Source: Rhodoblastus sp963710275
GTDB lineage: Bacteria; Pseudomonadota; Alphaproteobacteria; Rhizobiales; Beijerinckiaceae
DNA: 64,000 nt
NCBI GenBank assembly: GCA_963710275.1
Contig: CAVPZS010000008.1
Span: forward strand, 868,001-932,000
Direction of reading: 5' to 3'
The translations under genes were made by a program, and so were the position numbers. The notes under the pieces are model-generated. The model made no database searches and was not told where the DNA came from. It saw only the letters and a program-made list of their open reading frames with translations. Shown one piece after another: positions 26,243-34,939 of the stretch. Positions within the stretch are counted from its first letter, which is position 1. Each line of letters begins with the position of its first letter.

Positions 26243-27446
26243 ATGGGCTCGAATATCACCGCGAATGCCGACGCCATCCTGCAAGGCGTCGTATCTGCCT
26301 CGCCACGCGTTCCCGGCGTCGTCGCCATGGCGACCGACCGGCGCGGCAATATCTTCGAAGGCGCCGCCGGCAAACGGCGGATGGACCAGGACGCCGCCAT
26401 GACCACCGACAGCGTGTTCGCGCATATTTTCGACCACCAAGGCGATCACCGGAACAGCCGCGCTGCAACTTGTCGAGGAGGGCAGGCTCGACCTCGACGC
26501 GCCGGCGAAAACCTATGCGCCGGACATCGGCAAGATGCAGGTGATCGACGGATTCGACGACGCCGGCGAGCCGAGGCTGCGCGCGCCCAGGCGCGACATC
26601 ACGACGCGGATGCTGATGCTGCACACCGCCGGCTTCGGCTTATGATTTCTTCAACGCGACATATCAATCGCCTGGCGACGGAGAAGGGCCAGCCCAGCAT
26701 CATCACCGCGACCAAAGCGGCGCTGATGACGCCGCTGCTGTTCGATCCCGGCGAGCGCTGGGAATACGGCTCGCAACCTCGACTGGTGCGGGCAGGTCGA
26801 TCGAAGCGATAACCGGCACGCGGCTCGGCGACGTTTTCAACGAGCGCATCTTCGGACCGCTCGGCATGACACGATACCGCGTTTTCGCTGACGCCGTCGA
26901 TGCGCCAGCGACTGGCCGGCATGCACGCAGCGCGAGGCCGACGGCTCGCTGACGCCGCTCGATTTCGAGCTGCCGCCGGAGCCGGAGGTGCACATGGGCG
27001 GCCACGGGCTTTACGGCACGGTCGGCGACTACATGCGCTTCATCCGCATGTGGCTCAATGACGGCGCCGGCGAGCACGGCCGGGTCCTCAAGCCGGAGAC
27101 CGTCGCCATGGCAGAGAAAAACGGCCTCGGCGACAAGAAGATCTGCATGCTGCCGGGCGTCATCCCCATCCCTGTCCAACGACGCGGAGTTCTTCCCCGG
27201 CCTGTCGAAATCCTGGGCGCTGAGCTTCATGGTCAACGACGAGCAGGCGCCGACCGGACGCCCCGCTGGCGCGCTCGGCTGGGCGGGACTGGCGAATCTG
27301 TTCTACTGGATCGACCGGCAGCAACGGCATCGGCGGCTATCTGGGCGACGCAGATTCTGCCCTTCGGCGATCCCGTCTCGTTCGTCGGCTACATGAATTT
27401 CGAGACTGCGCTTTACGCCAGCCTGAAGCAGCAGCAGGCAGCCTGA
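26243..27446 (+). pseudogene. Beta-lactamase-fold serine hydrolase, broken by many frameshifts
   Basis: Pieces of one class C beta-lactamase/esterase-like protein of about 400 residues lie in order in all three frames. They include MTTDSVF, then STTKAITG (the SxxK nucleophile, near 26430), LQLVEEGRLDLDAP, MLMLHTAGFG, LLFDPGERWEYG, IEAITGTRLGDVFNERIFGP, GGHGLYGTVGDYMRFIRMWL, FPGLSKSWALSFMVND and, near the end, ILPFGDPVSFVGYMNFETAL. At least eight one-base shifts are needed, the highest density in the window. It may be a real pseudogene or a stretch of poor sequence. A GGGAG precedes the ATG. Relatives are cytoplasmic or exported esterases, not necessarily drug-hydrolysing. Confidence 0.75.
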
Positions 27447-27518
27447 GATCCATCGAGGGGCGGGTCGCGCGAACCGCAATCCCGCGTGAAAGGGCGGCGG
27501 CAAGGACGCCGCCCGATT

Positions 27519-27977
27519 TCAGGCCGACACGGGCGGCTGCGTCCCGCGCGGGGCGCAGCCGCCCAGAGCCAGGATCTGTCTCGCGATTTCGATCAGTTCG
27601 TCCTGCGAATTCGGCTTGGCGAAAACGACATTGGCGCCGGACGCCAAAGCCCTGGCGTGAACCGGCTTTTCCGTCGATGTTGTCAGCACCGCCGCCGGCA
27701 CGTCGCCCAATTGCAGCTTGGTGCGCAACTGGTCGAGGAAGCGGTCGCCGTCGACCAGCGGCATGTTAAGGTCAACGACGATCACGTCCGGGAGCCGGCT
27801 GGTCAGGTCGCCGCGCGCGACCGCGCCCAGAGCGTCCATGCCATTGACCTGATGCGTCACACCCAATGTCACCTGGTTTTCTTGCGCCGCGACGTTCAAC
27901 GCGCGCTTCAGCAAATATGCGTCGTCGAGATCATCCTCTACGATCAGGACTTCAAAGCTTTTTCCAGATTTCACCAT
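27519..27977 (-). CDS. Single-domain response regulator, Rcp1-like
   Basis: 152 residues, one receiver domain: acidic pair in LIVEDDLDDAYLLKRAL, phosphoacceptor Asp in DVIVVDLNMPLVDG, Thr/Ser in AVLTTSTE, and Lys in VVFAKPNSQDE. No output domain. The sequence resembles Rcp1-type regulators that accept phosphate from PAS or phytochrome kinases. Divergent from a PAS histidine kinase 194 bases away, so the two probably form a pair. Confidence 0.85.
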   Translation of the reverse strand: MVKSGKSFEVLIVEDDLDDAYLLKRALNVAAQENQVTLGVTHQVNGMDALGAVARGDLTSRLPDVIVVDLNMPLVDGDRFLDQLRTKLQLGDVPAAVLTTSTEKPVHARALASGANVVFAKPNSQDELIEIARQILALGGCAPRGTQPPVSA

Positions 27978-28014
27978 GCGAACTCACGCCCGCAAAACCG
28001 GTTGAAAGAATTTC

Positions 28015-28028
28015 AGATTTCGAAATCT
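28015..28028. promoter_or_regulatory. Perfect 14-bp palindrome before the response regulator
   Basis: AGATTTCGAAATCT lies 38 bases upstream of the response-regulator start, in the intergenic space shared with the divergent kinase gene. It may be an operator. Confidence 0.35.
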
Positions 28029-28171
28029 ACTTACAGACAAAGCCGAAGCTCGGCCGCCGCTTTGTGCGGCGCAAGAAAATCGTTCGAAAAATCAATATAC
28101 AAGGGCGCCGCGAATTATACAATGGACGCGCTGCGCTCCCCCGGCGAAGGCCTCCAATCGGTTGAAGAAAA

Positions 28172-29293
28172 ATGGCGGACGGAACCTCCTCCCATATGCT
28201 GCGTCTCGCCTTCGAGGCCTCGCCCGCGGCCATGTTCATGGTCGACCAGGATGGGCGCATCGAAATGGCCAATGCGCAATGCGAGGAGATTTTTGGTTAC
28301 GCGCCGGGCGAGCTGATCGGCGTCAGCATCGACCGGCTGGTGCCCGCCGGCTTGCGGGCCAAGCACAAGGGCTTGCGAAGCAGCTTCAACGCCAATCCGA
28401 GCAAGCGGCAGATGGGCGTCGGCCGCGACCTGCGCGCGCTGCGCCGTGACGGCGGCGTCTTTCCGGTCGAAATCGGCCTGACCCCGGTGGAGACGCCGCT
28501 CGGACCGCGCGTCGTCGCCTTCGCCATCGATGTTTCCGCGCGGCTTGCGACCGAAGAGACGCTGAAAAACTCGCTGGCGGAGCTGGAGCGCGCCAACGAG
28601 AGCCTGTCGCGCTTCGCCTATGTGGCGTCGCACGACATCCAGGAGCCTTTGCGCAAAATCTCGGCCTTCGCCGACATACTCGTCTCGGCCATGACCTCGG
28701 GCAATGCGGACGAGGCGCGCTATGCCGCCGAGGTCATGGCGACCTCGGCGCGGCATGCGCGCCATCTCGTCGCCGATCTGCTGATACTCGCGCGCAGCTT
28801 CAACGACGCCTGCGCGATGGAGGCTGTGCCGGTGCGGGAGACGATCCAGCTCGTCCTCGACAGCCTGTCGCAGACCATCGCCGAGGAAGCGGCCGAGATC
28901 GAAATCCACGGCGACGATTTCATCGTTCAGGGCGACAAGGCGCAGGCCTTCCAGCTGGTGCAAAACCTCGTCTCCAACGCCGTGAAATACCACAAGCCGG
29001 GCCAACCGCCGCGCGTCCGCATTCTGCTGAAGCAAAACGAGGCGGAGCGCCGGCTGGCGATCGAGGATGAGGGGATCGGCTTCGCCGTCGCCCATCGCGA
29101 GGAAATATTCGAACCCTTTCGCCGCCTGCATAATCGCAGCGAAATTCCCGGCACCGGCATTGGCCTGGCCATTTGCAAGACCATCGCCAAGCGCCATGGC
29201 TGGCGGCTGACCGCCAGATCGACCCCGACCGTCGGCTCGACATTCGAGATCATCTTTGCCGACGGCGCCCCCGCCACGAGCCTGGAGGCGTGA
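28172..29293 (+). CDS. Soluble PAS-domain sensor histidine kinase
   Basis: 373 residues without membrane helices. PAS domain at about 8-130 (AMFMVDQDGRIEMANAQCEE, FGYAPGELIGVSIDRLVPAG). The H-box SRFAYVASHDIQEPLRKISA near 150 contains the phosphorylated His, followed by the ATPase domain: N-box QNLVSNAVKYHK, G1 EDEGIGFAV, F-box FEPFRRLH, G2 GTGIGLAICK. This DIQEPLR type is typical of phytochrome-like kinases that pair with Rcp1-like regulators. The adjacent divergent response regulator is a good candidate partner. Confidence 0.9.
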   Translation: MADGTSSHMLRLAFEASPAAMFMVDQDGRIEMANAQCEEIFGYAPGELIGVSIDRLVPAGLRAKHKGLRSSFNANPSKRQMGVGRDLRALRRDGGVFPVEIGLTPVETPLGPRVVAFAIDVSARLATEETLKNSLAELERANESLSRFAYVASHDIQEPLRKISAFADILVSAMTSGNADEARYAAEVMATSARHARHLVADLLILARSFNDACAMEAVPVRETIQLVLDSLSQTIAEEAAEIEIHGDDFIVQGDKAQAFQLVQNLVSNAVKYHKPGQPPRVRILLKQNEAERRLAIEDEGIGFAVAHREEIFEPFRRLHNRSEIPGTGIGLAICKTIAKRHGWRLTARSTPTVGSTFEIIFADGAPATSLEA

Positions 29294-29364
29294 ACTAAGG
29301 TACTGCAGCAACTTATTTTTTCGGTCACGCCGCCGTGACAAGGGCTTCGTAACGATTGCAACCT

Positions 29365-32300
29365 ATGGTTGATATGCAACCTCCTCCGGCGCCCGCTGCA
29401 TACATGACCAATCCCCCAGAAATTGAAGTCGGGACAGCCGTCGAGGCGGGGCCGGATTCTTTTGCCGCCGCGGTTCGCGCGGCGCGACGGGCCCGCGAGT
29501 CGGTGTCCTCGCATCCGCTATCCGTGGTCTTCGTCTTTGTTTCCGCTACTCTTGACCTAGGGGAAGCCCTGCGTGGCGTCGCCGAGGTGACAGGGGATGC
29601 CCCGGTGATCGGCGCCACTACGGCCGGCGAGATATGCGGCGAAGCCCGCCGCAACAGCATCGTCGTTTCCGTCTGGGCCTCGCCGCACATCGTCCTGCGC
29701 CGGGCGGTTGGACGAAAAGTCTCCGCCGGCTGGGATCGGGCGCTGGAAGAGGCGATCGGTTCGCCCGAAATCTCCGGCTATTTCGACCCCGCCGGCCTGT
29801 GCTGGCCGCGACTGGCCAGCGAAGGCAAGTCGGTCTTCGCCGTGGTTTTCGCGCCGGGCAACAGCAGTGTCGCCAAATCCTGCGCCTATGAGATCGTCGA
29901 ACGCCTGAAAACCCTTTCTGGCTCCCGCTTTCCAATTCTGGCGGCGGCGGCGGCCGACGACCTGAAAATGCAGTCCAACGCCATTTTCCATGGAGAGGAC
30001 GTGATCGAAGACGGCTTGCTCGTGGCCATGTTCGAAACCAGGCTGCAATTCGGCATCGCCCTGACTCATGGATTTGCGCCCACTGCCGAGACCCTGAACG
30101 TCACCTCGGCCGTCGGCTACGAGATGCTCAGGATTGGCGATCAGGCCGCCGCCGACGCCCTGCCCCGGATGCTCGGCTCGACCCGCGCCGAACTGGAGGG
30201 CAAGCACGTCTCGCTGGCGTCGAAACGCGTATTCGGACGGCCGAGCGGACTGGGGCAATATACCGTTTTGGTCGGCCGCTATCTGACGCCCGGCGGCGGA
30301 TGCAGCCTGTCGCACGTTGTCGAGCCCGGGGCGTCGCTGACGGTCATGGAGCCTGTTGCGGCGTCCATGCGCCGCTCGGCGAGTGATGCGCTGCGCAACG
30401 CGATTTTAAGGGGCGGCATTACGAAGCCAGCCGTCGCCATGCTCGGCTACAGCGCCTTCCGCCTCCGTTTCATGGGGCCTTCCGCGTCGGTCGAGGAAAT
30501 CGAGACGGCCCGAAATGTCATGGGCGAGACCCCCCTGTTCGGTTTCTTTTGCTTCGGCGAAGGCGGCGTTTCCGACGACGGCGTCAGTCGATTTTGCGTC
30601 GGCGCCGTCGCGGCGCTGGTGATCGGCGCCGAGCTTTCGCCCATCGCCCGACTGACACTCGAAGCCGAGCGGCTGCGCGGCGAGATAGAACGCCGGGCCG
30701 ATGAGCTGGAAGCCAGGGCGGACGAAAGCCTGCGGGCGCTGAAGCAAAGCGAAGAACGCTTCCAGCTGGCCATGCGCGGCTCGAATTACGGCCTCTGGGA
30801 TTGGGATCTGAGAACTGACGAAATGTATTATTCTCCGGGCTGGAAGGCCATGCTCGGCTTTGACGAGCAGGACGCCGACTGCACCCGCGAGAGCTGGAAA
30901 AACCTGGTCCATCCGGACGATCTCGAGGGGACGCTGGCGCAAGTGGACGCCTCCGTCAATGGGCAGGGCAGGTATGAGGTCGAATACCGGATACGGCGCA
31001 AAGGCGGCCTTTACATGGACGTCATATCCCGCGCCCTGCCAGTGCTCGATGAAAACGGCAAGGTGACGCGTCTGGTCGGCACCCATGTCGACATCAGCGA
31101 ACACAAGAGGATCGAACGTTCGCTGCGCCAGGCCGCCGCCGTGTTCAACAGCACCGGCGAAGGCATCATCGTCTCCGACGCCAGAGGGAAGATCATCTCG
31201 GTCAACCGCGCCTTTTGCGACATTACCGGCTATTCCGAAACCGAGTTCCTGATGGGCGGCTTCCCGCTGCTGAAATCCGGCCGGCAAGGTCCCGAATTCT
31301 ACCGGGAAATGTGGCGCGTGATCAAAGAGGCCGGCCATTGGCAGGGCGAGCTGTGGAACCGGCGCAAGAACGGCGAAGTCTACCCGCAATGGCTGACCAT
31401 CAGCGAGGTCCGCGACGACAACGGCGCGCTCGTCAATTATGTCGGCGTGTTCAGCGATATCACCCGGCTCAAGGAGTTGGAGCGGCGGATGCAGCATATC
31501 GCGCACCACGATCCGCTCACCGACCTGCCCAACCGGCTGCTCTTGTCAGAGTTCCTCGACCACGCCGTGTCGCGGGCGCAGCGCTCCGGTTCGACCGGCG
31601 CCGTGCTTTTCCTCGATCTCGACCGGTTCAAGAATGTCAATGACAGTTTTGGCCATGGCGCGGGGGACGAGTTGCTGGCGCTGGCGGTGCGACGCCTGGA
31701 GGCGCAGCTGCGCGCGACCGACCTGCTTGCGCGCCACGGCGGCGACGAATTCGTGGCGGTCCTCGAGGATCTGGCCCATCCCGAGGACGCGGGACGGGTC
31801 GCCGAAAAACTCATCGCCGCCCTGTCCGATACGCCTTTCGCCCTCAGCTGCGCGCCGGAAATCTTTCTCGGCGCCAGCGTCGGGATCAGCCTGTTCCCCA
31901 CCGACGCCGAGACCGCGACGCAGTTGATCCAATATGCCGACGCCGCGCTTTACGACGCGAAGGCGCATGGACGGGGAAGCTTTCGCTATTTCGACCGCGT
32001 TCTGACCAGGGCTGCGGAAAAGAGGCTCGACATGGAGGCGCGCCTGCGCCGCGCGCTCGATCGCGGCGAGTTCGTGCTCTACTACCAACCGCTGGTAGAT
32101 CTCGCGACCGGCCGCATCCATGGCGTCGAGGCGCTGGTGCGCTGGCTCCAGCCGGAATATGGGCTGGTGCCGCCCGACCAGTTCATTCCCCTGGCCGAGG
32201 AAACCGGCCTCATCATTCCGCTCGGCCTGTGGATCCTGCACGAAGCCTGCGCCCAGGCGACGCGGTGGGACTCCATGGGGTTCGGCCCGCTCACCATGTC

Positions 32301-32883
32301 GGTCAATCTGTCGCCGCGCCAGTTCGAGTGCCCCTCCCTGATCGACGACGTCCGCGACGTGCTGCGCGACACCTGCCTGCCGGGCGACCGGCTGGAGCTG
32401 GAGCTGACCGAAAGCGCGCTGATGCGGCATGGTCCGGCGGCGACACAAAAGCTGGACGCTTTGAAAGCCTTGGGCCTGCGGCTGGCGATAGACGATTTCG
32501 GCACCGGCTACTCCTCCTTCGCCTATCTCAAGCGCATGCCGCTGGATCGGCTCAAGATCGACCGCAGCTTCGTTCAGGACATGACCGAGCACGCGGCCGA
32601 CGCCGCGATCGTCTCGACCATCATCGACCTCGCCAAATGCCTCGGTTTCGACGTGGTCGCGGAAGGCGTCGAGACCGCCGGACAGGTCGCCGCGCTGCAG
32701 GCGCGGGGCTGTGAGTTCGGCCAGGGCTATTTTTTCGCCCGCCCCATGGCGCCGGAGGATTTATACGAATTGCTCAGCCTCGCCCAGCCGCGCTGGCGGA
32801 TCGGCGAAAACGTCGTCGCGCGCGCTCTCGCTCGGGCGCCGCGGGCCGCCCGGGCGCGGAAGCGGCAAAAGACATCGGGCTGA
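29365..32883 (+). CDS. FIST-PAS-PAS-GGDEF-EAL c-di-GMP signalling protein
   Basis: About 1172 residues, intact. FIST N and C sensor domains at about 30-430 (APVIGATTAGEICGEA, FCFGEGGVSDDGVSRFCVGA), a short coiled coil near 440-470, PAS1 at about 470-595, PAS2 at about 600-715, GGDEF at about 720-880 and EAL at about 890-1140. The diguanylate cyclase site is intact (GGDEF near 792) with an RxxD inhibitory site just before it (RATDLLARHGGDEF). The EAL site is also intact (EALVRW, ELTESAL, DDFGTGYSSFAYLK, AEGVET), so both synthesis and breakdown of c-di-GMP are possible. FIST domains are thought to bind small ligands such as amino acids. Start uncertain between ATGs at 29365, 29374 and 29404. 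Confidence 0.9.
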   Translation: MVDMQPPPAPAAYMTNPPEIEVGTAVEAGPDSFAAAVRAARRARESVSSHPLSVVFVFVSATLDLGEALRGVAEVTGDAPVIGATTAGEICGEARRNSIVVSVWASPHIVLRRAVGRKVSAGWDRALEEAIGSPEISGYFDPAGLCWPRLASEGKSVFAVVFAPGNSSVAKSCAYEIVERLKTLSGSRFPILAAAAADDLKMQSNAIFHGEDVIEDGLLVAMFETRLQFGIALTHGFAPTAETLNVTSAVGYEMLRIGDQAAADALPRMLGSTRAELEGKHVSLASKRVFGRPSGLGQYTVLVGRYLTPGGGCSLSHVVEPGASLTVMEPVAASMRRSASDALRNAILRGGITKPAVAMLGYSAFRLRFMGPSASVEEIETARNVMGETPLFGFFCFGEGGVSDDGVSRFCVGAVAALVIGAELSPIARLTLEAERLRGEIERRADELEARADESLRALKQSEERFQLAMRGSNYGLWDWDLRTDEMYYSPGWKAMLGFDEQDADCTRESWKNLVHPDDLEGTLAQVDASVNGQGRYEVEYRIRRKGGLYMDVISRALPVLDENGKVTRLVGTHVDISEHKRIERSLRQAAAVFNSTGEGIIVSDARGKIISVNRAFCDITGYSETEFLMGGFPLLKSGRQGPEFYREMWRVIKEAGHWQGELWNRRKNGEVYPQWLTISEVRDDNGALVNYVGVFSDITRLKELERRMQHIAHHDPLTDLPNRLLLSEFLDHAVSRAQRSGSTGAVLFLDLDRFKNVNDSFGHGAGDELLALAVRRLEAQLRATDLLARHGGDEFVAVLEDLAHPEDAGRVAEKLIAALSDTPFALSCAPEIFLGASVGISLFPTDAETATQLIQYADAALYDAKAHGRGSFRYFDRVLTRAAEKRLDMEARLRRALDRGEFVLYYQPLVDLATGRIHGVEALVRWLQPEYGLVPPDQFIPLAEETGLIIPLGLWILHEACAQATRWDSMGFGPLTMSVNLSPRQFECPSLIDDVRDVLRDTCLPGDRLELELTESALMRHGPAATQKLDALKALGLRLAIDDFGTGYSSFAYLKRMPLDRLKIDRSFVQDMTEHAADAAIVSTIIDLAKCLGFDVVAEGVETAGQVAALQARGCEFGQGYFFARPMAPEDLYELLSLAQPRWRIGENVVARALARAPRAARARKRQKTSG

Positions 32884-33010
32884 CGCCGGCCAATAAAGCT
32901 TCCAAGCAGCGCGTCACCGGTCGCCGCCGTACTTACGCGGGGAAAGCAACGGAAAGCCCGGCCCTTGTTGCGCGAAAGCCACAAAGGCCGTTTTCTTTGC
33001 TTTGACAGCG

Positions 33011-33025
33011 TTAACCGCTTGTTAG
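33011..33025. promoter_or_regulatory. Near-consensus CtrA box
   Basis: TTAACCGCTTGTTAG matches the CtrA full site TTAA-N7-TTAA with one mismatch. It lies about 80-95 bases before the start of the following response-regulator gene. Confidence 0.35.
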
Positions 33026-33105
33026 CTTTTCGATTTCGACTAGATTGGCCGCCAGGGGGTCGTTTCAATTGCCGGCATGGGGGCGTGCCTGGCGGGAATC
33101 ACGCG

Positions 33106-33618
33106 ATGCCTCTGTCCATGATGGATTGCCTGGCCGACTCCAACAGTCTTCGCCAGGAGCGAGACCGGATCAGCGTCCTTCTGCTCGACTATGACGCCGA
33201 AGACGCATTCGGTTTTACGCGGCTTGTGGCGCGGTCAAAGCAGCTGGAATTCTCCGTCTCGCTTTGCGGCAGCGTCCTTGCCGCCCGCGCCCTGCTGCAA
33301 AAGGCCGTCTTCGATGTCATTTACGTCGACTATTGGCTCGGTTTCGAGACCTCCATTTCCTTCGTCGCCGATGTCGCCCGCAAGAATCACGCGCCGGTTG
33401 TCGTGATGTCCGCGCTGGATTCGCCGGATATCAGGCGCTGCGCCTATCGCGCCGGCGCTTCGGGCTTCCTGGCCAAGGACGAGATGTCGATCCAGGCGGT
33501 CGAAAGCGTGACGCTGGCGGTCTTGCGGCACAGGCATAATGATTTTCACGCAAGGGATTTCCGCGCCCCTGATTTCGCCGAAAGCCGCACTAGGCTGCGC
33601 GACAGGCCGATGCTATAG
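33106..33618 (+). CDS. Response regulator receiver-like protein
   Basis: 170 residues. A receiver domain starts near residue 24 (ISVLLLDYDAEDAFGFTRLV), with the probable phosphoacceptor in FDVIYVDYWLG, MSALDSPD as the Thr/Ser loop and FLAKDEMS carrying the conserved Lys. No output domain, only a 35-residue polar tail. The frame is open further upstream but has no good start; ATG 33106 (or 33118) is the first sensible one. It follows the c-di-GMP protein and may serve one of the nearby kinases; the partner is unknown. Confidence 0.7.
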   Translation: MPLSMMDCLADSNSLRQERDRISVLLLDYDAEDAFGFTRLVARSKQLEFSVSLCGSVLAARALLQKAVFDVIYVDYWLGFETSISFVADVARKNHAPVVVMSALDSPDIRRCAYRAGASGFLAKDEMSIQAVESVTLAVLRHRHNDFHARDFRAPDFAESRTRLRDRPML

Positions 33619-33674
33619 GGCGGACCAAGTCGCGCCGCCCGGCGCAGCGTCGTCAATTTCCCTGTGAGGTCTGC

Positions 33675-34886
33675 ATGAACAAGATCAAGGTCGCCAATCC
33701 GGTCGTCGAAATGGACGGCGACGAAATGACCCGGATCATCTGGCAATTCATCAAGGAAAAGCTGATCCATCCCTATCTCGACATCGACCTGAAATATTAC
33801 GACCTGTCGGTCGAGAACCGCGACGCCACCAATGACCAGGTGACCATCGACTCGGCCGAGGCGACCAAGAAATACGGCGTCGCCGTGAAATGCGCGACGA
33901 TCACCCCGGACGAGGCGCGCGTCAAGGAATTCAACCTCAAGGAAATGTGGAAGTCGCCGAACGGCACGATCCGCAATATCCTCGGCGGCACCATCTTCCG
34001 CGAGCCGATCATCTGCAAGAACGTGCCGCGCCTCGTTCCCGGCTGGACCCAGCCGATCGTCGTCGGCCGCCACGCCTATGGCGACCAGTATCGCGCCACC
34101 GATTTCCGCGTTCCCGGCAAGGGCCGCCTGACCATGAAGTTCGAAGGCGAGGACGGCAAGGTCATCGAGAAGGAAGTCTTCAAGTACCCCGGCGCCGGCG
34201 TCGCCATGGCCATGTACAACCTCGACGATTCGATCCGCGACTTCGCCCGGGCCTCGCTGAACTATGGCCTGCTGCGCAAGTGGCCGGTCTATCTCTCGAC
34301 CAAGAACACCATTCTCAAGGCCTATGACGGCCGCTTCAAGGACCTGTTCCAGGAAGTCTACGAGAACGAGTTCCATGACCGGTTCGTCGAGGCCCGGATC
34401 ACCTACGAGCATCGCCTGATCGACGACATGGTCGCCTCGGCGCTGAAATGGTCGGGCGGCTATGTCTGGGCCTGCAAGAACTATGACGGCGACGTGCAGT
34501 CCGACACGGTCGCGCAGGGCTTTGGCTCGCTCGGCCTGATGACCTCGGTGCTGATGACCCCCGACGGCATGACGGTGGAGGCGGAAGCGGCGCATGGCAC
34601 CGTCACCCGCCACTATCGCGAGCATCAGAAGGGCAAGGAGACCTCCACCAACTCCATCGCCTCGATCTTCGCCTGGACCCGCGGCCTCGCCCATCGCGCC
34701 AAGCTCGACGACAATGCGGACCTGCTGAAATTTTCGCTGACGCTGGAAAAGGTCTGCGTCGACACGGTCGAATCCGGCTTCATGACCAAGGATCTCGCCC
34801 TGCTGGTCGGCGCCGACCAGAAATGGCTGTCGACCTCGGGCTTCCTCGACAAGATCGACGAAAACCTGAAGAAGGCGATGGCGTAA
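33675..34886 (+). CDS. icd: NADP-dependent isocitrate dehydrogenase
   Basis: 403 residues, cytoplasmic TCA-cycle enzyme converting isocitrate to 2-oxoglutarate with NADPH. The sequence is of the eukaryote-like type II group common in Rhizobiales: NPVVEMDGDEMTRIIWQFIK at the start, KSPNGTIRNILGG and RLVPGWTQPIVVGRHAYGDQ for isocitrate binding, and the NADP region EAEAAHGTVTRHYREHQKGK. Intact, with GTGAGGTCTGC before the ATG and a strong terminator after the stop. Confidence 0.97.
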   Translation: MNKIKVANPVVEMDGDEMTRIIWQFIKEKLIHPYLDIDLKYYDLSVENRDATNDQVTIDSAEATKKYGVAVKCATITPDEARVKEFNLKEMWKSPNGTIRNILGGTIFREPIICKNVPRLVPGWTQPIVVGRHAYGDQYRATDFRVPGKGRLTMKFEGEDGKVIEKEVFKYPGAGVAMAMYNLDDSIRDFARASLNYGLLRKWPVYLSTKNTILKAYDGRFKDLFQEVYENEFHDRFVEARITYEHRLIDDMVASALKWSGGYVWACKNYDGDVQSDTVAQGFGSLGLMTSVLMTPDGMTVEAEAAHGTVTRHYREHQKGKETSTNSIASIFAWTRGLAHRAKLDDNADLLKFSLTLEKVCVDTVESGFMTKDLALLVGADQKWLSTSGFLDKIDENLKKAMA

Positions 34887-34911
34887 GCTTTTACGCTTGC
34901 AGGAAAATTGA

Positions 34912-34939
34912 AGCGGGCCGTTCTGGCCCGCTTTTTTTT
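34912..34939 (+). terminator. Rho-independent terminator of icd
   Basis: Eight-base stem AGCGGGCC / GGCCCGCT with a five-base loop, followed by seven T. It starts 25 bases after the icd stop and overlaps the end of the convergent exporter gene. Confidence 0.9.
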
